DNA of 64,000 nucleotides from Diploptera punctata (lineage: Eukaryota > Arthropoda > Insecta > Blattodea > Blaberidae), in contig JASPKZ010007302.1 in assembly GCA_030220185.1 (NCBI GenBank), positions 62,001 to 126,000 of the forward strand, read 5' to 3'. The number at the start of each line of letters is the position of its first letter. Position 1 is the first letter of the stretch. The notes under the pieces are model-generated. The model was not told the DNA's origin and searched no databases. It worked only from the letters and a program-made list of their open reading frames with translations. Shown piece after piece: positions 56,504 to 64,000 of the stretch. Made by a program: the position numbers and the translations under genes.

Positions 56504-57182
56504 GACATCTATCAAAGAGACAACTAAAAAAGAAAGTGAACAGGAGGTTCCCTTACCACTATTCTTCCTTGAACTCGAAAATAGTGACTCTGGAAGGGAA
56601 ATCTACAATTTAAACCGCCTCCTCTACACTGTAGTCTAGATTGTTCCATATCGACCCAGGGCTTGGCTAAAGCAATGCTTTAGGTGCCAGCCCTTTAACC
56701 ATACATTTTCAGTATGCCATACGAATCAACAATGTGTAGTCTGTGCTGGCACACATAGTCACAAGAACTGCCCAGTCAAAGCTGCTGCTTTGACTGATCG
56801 GTCCTTGTAAAAATGCGCCAACTGTAATGGTGAACACCCCCGCCTCCTTCAGAGGCTGTGAAGTATATAAAACATCTCAGGAAGCTTATTTGAAAACAAA
56901 AAAAAACAAGTACTTACAACAAATGCATCAATCCCAAGAAGCTTCCAAACAAAGCCACTTAGACCGAATGTATATTTTAGTCAAGTAGTAGCACCTAATG
57001 CCGCTACAAAAAAAAGTCCAACAAGCACTGCTCAAGCCCGTCTTGGGATGATATCGCAACCTTCTGGACATCGACATCAGCTGCTCCGGGAAGTTAAAGC
57101 CGCTCTAGTTATCTTTAAATCTCCTATGGAGCGGATGATGTACATGGCCCAGCTGGCAAATTTATATTTCGGAGATGGATAG
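56504..57182 (+). pseudogene. Jk1-C ORF1, second half
   Basis: It resumes after Jk2-C with SIKETTKKESEQEVPLPL and FFLELENSDSGREIYNLN, a stop in VV-IVPYRPRAW, then CFRCQPFNHTFSVC, CVVCAGTHSHKNC and a shifted CANCNGEHP. The end is SPMERMMYMAQLANLYFGDG with a stop at 57180-57182. The ORF2 ATG at 57175 overlaps it by eight bases (ATGGATAG). Confidence 0.8.
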
Positions 57183-59868
57183 ATTCACCCACGGAAGCTA
57201 TCTCAATGTCATTGCATTTAATGCCAATGGTGTAGCTCGTCAAAAAACTGAGCTAATTACATTTATACAAGAAAGAGATATAGACATTCTTCTAATAATT
57301 GAAACACATTTAAAGCAGCCCGACCATTTCCAAATTCCTAACTACTACACATATAGAAATGACCGAATGGACGATCCCCTTGGTGGCACAGGTATTTGTA
57401 TAAAGCGTACCCTGGTCATATAGTGACCACTACTCCAAGGCTCCAATTTTTGGAAGCCACTGGCATCCTTCTATCTACGTATTCCAATCGCGAAAATAGC
57501 ATCAATTTATAAGTCTCCCACCAGACTGCTAATGAGACACGACCTCAATATTCTCACATCTGTCTCCCCTAACTATTTGTTAGCGGGAGACTTTAATGCA
57601 AAACATCTTTATTGGAACTGTCGTGTCCAAAATGCAGCTGGTGTAACATTACAAAGATATTGTCAGCATCAAAACACAAAAGAAATCTCTCCACCAAGGG
57701 AACATACATTCTTCAGGCACACAGCTTATGGTATCCGATCTCATATTCTTGACATAGCGCTATCGAAGGTTGCCCTTATCTCTACACGCGTCACTACAGC
57801 AACAGACGCAATAAACTCTGATCACATACCAATACTTTTTAAAATTTCACCTACATTTTTATTGTCCTCCCCATTTAACTCACAAAATGACCACACAGAC
57901 AGTTAGACTTACTCAACACTGCTTAACCAATGGGTTAAGCCACACTGTCTGTCGAGTCTACAGAACAAATTGAACATAGTGTCCTTGATTTACAGGCTAC
58001 AATTAAAACGGCCATAAGACTATAAACAACACGAACCAAAAACACTACACAAAAAAGCACAGATCCCACACTTCAAAACTATTTAACTCTTAAAAGGCGG
58101 TACCTAAAACGGTACTGCGATTTTGGAAGTCACCAACACAAACAATTATACAATCATTATGCTCATCTCGTGAAAACCCGTCTGCAAGCAATAAGAAATG
58201 CTGACTGGGCAAAGTCCCTCCAGCAATATACGGAGAAGAAAACCCCACCTTGGGACATCCTAAAAAGGATACGAAAGAGTAGAGCTCCTGCTCCTCCTTC
58301 AGCTATTCATCATAACGGGAATTGGGCATATCTCCCTAGGGAGAAGGCCCAATTGTTTGCTGAAAATATTGCAGACAGGTTTAAACCATATGAGCTCACA
58401 ACACCATCTCATGACAATGAGGTGCACAATACTGTAAGTACGTTTCTTGAGCGTCCTATCCCACATAATCTTTCTGACATACGGCTTTCAGAATTGAAAG
58501 CCGTTATCCAGTCTTCCCCTACCCCATAGAGCCCCCGGCCACGACCGCATACCAAACCTGGCGGTAAAACGTTTACCGCCAAAAGCCCTAAGCCTATTAC
58601 TCCAGATAGTTAAGCTTTGTTTCCGATTCCATTACTTCCATGAGGTATGGAAGAGGGCCAAAATGATAGCTATCCCCAAGCCTGGGAAAGATCCTACCGT
58701 TTCAGACAATCTAATACCAATCAGTCTGCTGCCTGTGCTGGGCACAATATTGGAGAAAATTATTTTGGCTCGTCTAAAACATGAAGTTTCAACGAAAAAT
58801 CTTATACCTAATCATCAATTTGGATTTAGAGAATCGCATAGTACTCCGCTCCAGCTAGCTCGACTGGCTGATCAGATTGTCACGGGCTTCAATGCCAAAG
58901 AAATGTACTTTGGCAATATTCCTTGATATTGAGAAAGCTTTTGACACGACTTGGATAAATGGCCTTAGCTATAAATTAATCAAATTTAATATTTCGGCTG
59001 ATTTAATTAAAGTTATTGCAAAATACCTCAGTAACCGACACTTCTATGTGTCGGTTAATGGGTATAATTGTGATTGCAAGCCTCTGCGGGCTGGAGTCCC
59101 ACAGGGTGTAGTCTTCTCAACTATCCTTTACACATTATATGTGTCAGATTTTCCTTCCTTACCTAATATCCATATAGCTTCCTTCGCTAAAGATACATGT
59201 TTGTATTATCAGGCTTCTCTCCGTGGTATACTTAAATGTATCCACACAATCCAAAATGCCCTCAACAACATCCATACCTGGCTACATCTGTGGAATATCC
59301 AAACAAATGCAAATAAGACACAAGTTGTCTTATTTAGGAAAACCCACAGATGTAATCCCATCCGGTTCACTCTGGGAACTCCAATTCGAACAGACACTTC
59401 AGTCAAGTATCTTTGAGTCCATCTGGACTCCAAGCTTACGTTCAGAATTCACATTCAGAAACTTCAACATCAAGCTAATGCTGCAATTGCAATTTTATAT
59501 CCATTTTTCAAATCGAAAAATCTATCCACTCGGATCAAGCTTACATTATATAAAGCTGTGATCCGAAGAATGTTGCTGTATGGAAGTAAAGCCTGGAGCA
59601 TTCTTGCCGAATATCATAAAAGAAAACTGCAAGTCATACAAAACAAATGCCTAAAAAATATCTTGTAGACTCCTCTGCGTACAAGAATCTCTAGACTTCA
59701 TGACCTAACGCGGATGCCCTATATTGCGACTACAATTGATGAAAAAGTGAATGACATGTATCGTGTCATATTTAATCATGACAATCCAATTGTTCGCAAT
59801 ATAGGACAAGCGTTACAGCAGCGTGCTGTTCACTGAAACATATTCCCTCAGGATGTACCAGACCTTTG
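57175..59868 (+). pseudogene. Jk1-C ORF2, endonuclease-reverse transcriptase with dead palm
   Basis: It starts MDRFTHGSYLNVIAFNAN, the family-typical ORF2 start overlapping ORF1. The endonuclease has LAGDFNAKHLYWNCRVQN and SDHIPILFKI. Breaks fall near 57420, 57505, 57905, 58020, 58528, 58900, 59416 and 59668. RT motifs are FGFRESHSTPLQLARL, FLDIEKAFDTTWINGL and AGVPQGVVFSTILYTLYV. The palm box is FAKD at 59183-59194, so one catalytic Asp is Lys. The thumb ends with IGQALQQRAVH and a stop. Confidence 0.85.
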
Positions 59869-59910
59869 AGATGAATGTTGGGAAACTGCCCAGGTAGTGT
59901 GGGCTCACTA

Positions 59911-59954
59911 TCATGTCGCTGGCTTTCGGACTCTCTGCTTGTCCAGCGGCATGA
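59911..59954 (+). ncRNA. Jk1-C conserved-loop hairpin
   Basis: TCATGTCGCTGG/CCAGCGGCATGA around CTTTCGGACTCTCTGCTTGT, the same loop as Jk1-A. Outer CCCAGGTAG/CTGCCTGGG can pair. The 3'-terminal hairpin GGCGATG-CAAGT-CATTGCC is at 60145-60163. Confidence 0.6.
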
Positions 59955-60643
59955 TTTTATGATGCCCTGCCTGGGAAAGTGGAACACCTCATCTCTAAGC
60001 TAACAATCAAAATTAATATCACAGATAAATTAATTAAATGCTAATGTCATAAATGGGACTGAACTAGTGAGTGAACCCTAAAATGATAATCACTAGGGAA
60101 TTTGGCTGGCAAGGGGTCTATATTAGCTCCAGAACAGCACCCTGGGCGATGCAAGTCATTGCCATCACTCAGCAGCAGCAGCACCAACTAGTAGATTCAT
60201 TTGATCACATCATTCTACATTGAGCGTTCATAGATACTGCATCATTGAACTCTACTAGAATAACGTGAATCGGCTATGCCGATACCATCACCAGCTTCCG
60301 CTACTGTGATATAACACGAGCATCGAGGACTGCAATTGTGTAGCGACATCGAGTCATTCTTGTGCGTGGATGGTGACCGATAGTTTAGTGCGCTGTGATT
60401 GGCCGAAATAAAAGTGAACCTATTGGCCAATAAAAGTGTGTGGTACCCTTGAGACCGAGCACGTGCCCGGTCCATTGTTATAGTGCAAATTAGCACTACT
60501 ATATATATATCGTGTGCTTTGTGGCATCAATAAGTGTTATAGTTCAGCGCAAAGTCTCTTTTGTGTTCAATTTAACCCTAGTGTTGGTGACAAGTGTATT
60601 CAGTGTATCTTGTATAGTGAACTAAGTCTTGGAAATACCAAGC

Positions 60644-62371
60644 ATGCCAGATATAAGCGGGTCAATGGATATTGAAGAACCCGGACCTCTCAATTATTGG
60701 GAGGATGCTGATGATAAATTTGAGAAGCATGTTGCTTTGTGTAAATTCAAATGAAGTGAAAGTGAAGAACTAAAATACATTCTTCACCATATCCGTGGAA
60801 CTTTCATGATTATCGTAAATTACTTTTCAAACCTACCAAGAATTTGAGAGGTCCGAGTCAGCTGGGGTACTCACACACCACTGTTTGGATCGACTAACAA
60901 AATTATTGATAAATACGAGCCGGGACTCGACTTATTACCAATTTTCTAACAGAATTAAGAGCCTGTGCTACTGAAATACAAAACAATTGTTTTCTATTTC
61001 AACAGAAAATAGAATCCAAATCAGCTTCTGAACTTAGTGATGCTCCTACAGGGGCTATCCCTAAAGAAAAGAAAAGAAAAAAAGAAATCCAAGAAAAAAT
61101 CCATAACGCAGGAAGTGTCATACTTGCTAAAAAAGATAGTAAAATTGCAAAAGAAGCTAGAGAAAGAGTAAAAATCTTGACTTTGCTTTTGGCATTTCTG
61201 GTCGATTCAAACAAAAGGTGGTAGCCCCTGCTGTAGTTCCAGAAGTTGCAACAGAAAATACTTCTTCAGTTCTTGCTGAGCCGTCTACAACCAATTGCTG
61301 GAACATCTTCACAGGTAGAGCCATCTCCAATGGAGGGAGTAACACCAAGGGGCTCCGACAGTGAATACACCTTCTGGTAACCCTGTTCGTATGGGACCAA
61401 GACCCCCACCAATTACTATAACTTGTCACGGGGACTTGTTCCGTATGAACCGGGATCTTAGAAATCTACTTATTGAACCTTTCAAAGTAGTTAACATACC
61501 AGAAGGATTGCGGTATTATGCCTCAAATCTGGATGACTTTTCAAAAGTTAAAGGAGTATTTTCGTTCCTTAAAAAATGAATACTATACTTATCAACTTAA
61601 AAAATATCTTCCATTGACACTGGTACTCAAAAGGTTGCCTTCAAGTACACCTCTAAATGAAATACCAGAGGAAATCCTTTCATTACCATATCCTCTCAAA
61701 GCGATAAAACAAATTTTCAAAACTGAAAATGATATTTCTATAAAGTTACCTATCTGGATACTTGAGTTAGAGAATACTCCTCAAGGTCGGGAAATAGAGA
61801 ACTTGAAGCGACTTTTGTTCACTGTAGTTGCGGTTGAACCATACAGACCTCGCTCAGGGCTTAAGCAATGTTATCGTTGCCAGGCCTTTAACCATACTTT
61901 CCCTGGATGCAACCGGACTCCACGTTGTGTTGTCTGTGCTGGGTCTCACAATCACAAAGAGTGTATAGTTAAGGCTGAAGCACAGCGCAACGAAAACATG
62001 CTTAATTGTACAAACTGCGGGGAGTCTGGGCATCCAGCCTCCTACACAGCCTGTCCTGCCTTTCAGGCAACTCAGGAAAAATACAATCAAGATACTAGGC
62101 CAGTCCCGAAACCTGAAGTCCAACCTCGAACCTTCAATTCTACACCTGTAAATCCTAATGTAACCTATACTGCTGCCTTACAAACTGGCAATGCTTTACC
62201 AAACCAAAATGTAAACAGCAATGTTCAAGCCCAGGGCCGCCTACAGTGTATCTCCACCTTTAAACGATCCTGCAGAGGTAATGCTCCGGAAAATCGAGCC
62301 ATTTTTGGCTGGACTTTCCACTTCTATGTAGAGTTTCCTCTTTATGAATCGTATACTTAACCTATGCTTTG
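60644..62371 (+). pseudogene. Jk4-b ORF1, gag-like protein
   Basis: It starts MPDISGSMDIEEPGPLNY and has several stops in the first 700 bp (helical domain and Lys-rich linker). From 61370 the conserved part is good: PRPPPITITCHGDLFRMN, LRYYASNLDDFSK, a frame change at about 61560, LPLTLVLKRLPSSTPLNE, LPIWILELENTPQGREIE, then CYRCQAFNHTFPGC, CVVCAGSHNHKEC and CTNCGESGHPASYTAC. A last shift near 62230 precedes SFLFMNRILNLC and the stop at 62369-62371, matching FLFLHRIFNLC of Jk4-a. All three knuckles are intact. Confidence 0.82.
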
Positions 62372-62449
62372 CATAGATTCAAATTTATACATGGCCTACC
62401 AAGTAATTGTGCGAGATGTACTCGCCTAACAGAGTGAGGCTCATACTGC

Positions 62450-62495
62450 ACTGCACTGTCTGGCTTTCGGATTCTCTGCTTGCCATTGGTGCAGT
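62450..62495 (+). ncRNA. Jk4-b conserved-loop hairpin
   Basis: ACTGCAC/GTGCAGT, an internal mismatch and TGG/CCA close the loop CTTTCGGATTCTCTGCTTG, nearly identical to the Jk1 loop although the stem is unrelated in sequence. Confidence 0.55.
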
Positions 62496-62714
62496 TACTG
62501 ACGTCCTATTTAGTGCGACAATGTCCACAATTTACTAAATCTATTGACTTGCTGGATGAACACATCTTGTCACCATATGGCTAGGGTTGAAATGAGCTAT
62601 AACCCATTAATGATAGCCACAAAGGTATTTGGCTGCCACGTAATACCTAGTAGGTAACAGATGCAGCGCACTGGACGGTGCCAAGTCACCGTCAACAACA
62701 AGATCAGATCAGAG

Positions 62715-63835
62715 ACCAACTCGACACACCACTATGTAACAGCCCATGGTTCAAAGAAGTAGTAAAGGAAGCAACTGCTACGTTCCGTAAAGCTCTTCAG
62801 CCAACAAATTCAGCAGCTACAGCTGTTGACAGATCCTAGTTTCTGCAGAAGGACACTCCATCAAGAACCAAGTTACGATACAATCGAAAGCACAGGGAAG
62901 CTACTGCTACGCCAGAAAAATCGGCAGTCTCGGCTGCCGATAAAGTCGATTCCCATCTTGTCGTCTCCTTGCTTCCAGAGATCTCATCATACTTAAATGA
63001 GGGGGACTGTGGAGACTTGAAGACGAAGGACTCGCTCCCTAAAAATTCTTGGACTTCTTCCCTGCTAGTACTACAGGCTTATACCTGTCTACTGGCAGCA
63101 GTGAATGACGAATTCTACAAAACCGAACCTCTCGCATTCATTTGTGAGAATACCAGGTTCGGGACAAGGGTTGTTACGCTTAATTCAAATTCAGCCTACA
63201 ATAAGTACCAGCTACTGCTTCAAAACTACAATATCCCCTTCAAGAAAGAAGGAAAACATCATGAAACAACAAGAAGAGTAGTAATCAAGGGAATAGATCA
63301 CACCATTGAGCCATCCTATATTCGGAGTGACTTGAAGCCAATGGATTCGAGGCCTTAAAGGTTGTCAATATGACATCCGCAAAGACCAAGAATCCATGTT
63401 TGTGGTCACTTTAAGGGATGGCCCAGAGGTGGTGAATCTATTAAAACTCCGTAGGCTCATCCACTACAAGGTGAAGATTGAGCCATATCGGCGAATGCAG
63501 AAGAAGGTAGCACAGGTCACTCCTGCTACCAATAAGAAGACAGTCATGGTGGAGCTTACTTCAATTGTCTTACCCAAAATCTCAGACCGGATAGAGCCAG
63601 CTGTTCTTCGGCCTGAGAACTTAAAGAACTCCAACCTTAGCGTTGTCACTAACGCTAAGCCAAGAAGAAAAAGACGTACCGGGACCAATAAGGCTCGGGG
63701 ACAAAAGGCCTTGCAAGAAGATCGGGATAAGCACATTTCCAGGCAAGTATAACAGCGCACGACTGGTGGTAAAAACACATGAACATTTATTTAGGAGTAG
63801 CAGCGCACGCCGGGTCTTAGCTAGTAAATAATAAA
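62715..63835 (+). pseudogene. Jk5: gag-like ORF without zinc knuckles, no ORF2
   Basis: From about 62745 the sequence encodes NSPWFKEVVKEATATFRK with a stop, then after 62960 LLPEISSYLNEGDCGDLK, LAFICENTRFGTRVVTLN and TTRRVVIKGIDHTIEPSY, to a frameshift near 63345. The next frame has GCQYDIRKDQESMFVVTL, LRRLIHYKVKIEPYRRMQ and a basic tail KPRRKRRTGTNKARGQKA. The KGIDHTI-to-EPYR block resembles the domain that precedes the zinc knuckles in Jockey-like gag proteins, but no knuckles follow. It ends near TAGCTAGTAAATAATAAAAT, which may be a 3' tail. I cannot assign it to a known family. Confidence 0.55.
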
Positions 63836-64000
63836 ATAAAATAGAGAGACCTCTGTGTCAATCCATTGACGCCTGGATTTGAACTGGACGCTAATTATCC
63901 GAGTTGCATCCTATTTTGTCTGAGTTTACTTTTTTTTAGTAAACAGATCTTAGCTTTTTCTTACTTTCTCGACTTCAATAAAATAAATTTTGGATATTTA
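63836..64000. other. Unassigned right edge
   Basis: A B-box-like sequence on the minus strand (GTCCAGTTCAAATCCAGG, about 63870-63890) hints at a tRNA-derived repeat. Nothing else is supported. Confidence 0.35.

Larger units (their letters stand above)
50279..60182 (+). mobile_element. Jk1-C: full-length-type Jockey-like LINE split by Jk2-C
   Basis: Starting ATTCAGCATTGATCTTGC, it has the Jk1 5' UTR and the first half of ORF1 to 51763. After the Jk2-C insertion come the rest of ORF1 (56504-57182), ORF2 (57175-59868) and the 3' UTR with both hairpins, ending in CAG repeats. Without Jk2-C it would be about 5.2 kb. A 12-bp repeat flanks it. Many stops make it inactive. Confidence 0.85.
60195..62714 (+). 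mobile_element. Jk4-b: ORF1-only Jockey-like element
   Basis: It begins ATTCATTTGATCACATC just after the Jk1-C tail and ACCAACTAGTAG. The 5' UTR (about 445 bp) ends with ACTAAGTCTTGGAAATACCA, as in Jk4-a. ORF1 is followed at once by a 3' UTR with both the conserved-loop hairpin (62450-62495) and the terminal hairpin GACGGTG-CCAAGT-CACCGTC (62674-62693), then AACAACAAGATCAGATCAG. There is no ORF2. Confidence 0.75.

Noticed and set aside
37381..63835. Telomeric TTAGG repeats that would prove a chromosome end
   Set aside because: No such run was seen in the window. The telomere comparison rests only on arrangement.

Overview
The window looks like repeat-dense DNA from an insect nuclear genome. 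I found no complete host gene. The insect assignment rests on the mix of Jockey-type LINEs with CCHC gag proteins, a Penelope-like element, tRNA-derived SINEs, a MADF-type transposon fragment and a long AT-rich satellite. A large repeat-rich genome such as a cockroach or termite would fit, but that is a guess. Nearly every long reading frame belongs to a transposable element. I name five Jockey-like families here for reference only: Jk1, Jk2, Jk3, Jk4 and Jk5.

Layout. 1-2275 is the minus-strand end of a broken endonuclease/reverse-transcriptase element. 2860-13837 is a satellite of about 144-bp monomers. It is bounded on the right by a tRNA-like sequence (13858-13930) and on both sides by oppositely oriented ORF1 pieces of one retrotransposon. 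15262-15650 holds an RT tail. 15753-26720 is a Penelope-like insertion with a 12-bp target duplication. Its two arms are inverted: the left arm carries a near full-length Jk2 copy (16076-20794, ORF2 open for 883 codons), and the right arm carries Jk1-A plus Jk3. 27996-28991 contains two SINEs, each with an 11-bp target duplication. 29850-31737 holds nested RT remnants. 31955-32248 is a possible but unproven exon. 33858-35185 is a Harbinger-like DNA transposon with 26-bp terminal inverted repeats and a MADF fragment, itself invaded by a CR1-like tail.

From 37381 to 63835 the window is an almost unbroken plus-strand, head-to-tail train: Jk1-B, Jk1-delta (ORF1 only), Jk4-a (ORF1 only), a 60-bp 3' stub, Jk2-B, a Jk4 fragment, Jk1-C (split by Jk2-C with a 7-bp target duplication), Jk4-b (ORF1 only) and Jk5 (gag-like only). 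Most 5' ends sit at the short trinucleotide-like tail of the previous unit. The Jk1 and Jk4 units share a 3'-terminal RNA hairpin whose stem shows compensatory changes between families. Jk1-A, B, C and Jk4-b also share a second hairpin with a conserved loop.

The most interesting possibility is a Jockey-clade lineage system in which RT-bearing members and gag-only members share 3' recognition structures and pile up in tandem. This recalls the HeT-A/TART arrangement at Drosophila telomeres and mammalian half-LINEs. No telomeric repeat is visible, and most copies here carry frameshifts or lost catalytic residues, so this locus is a fossil record and not an active system.
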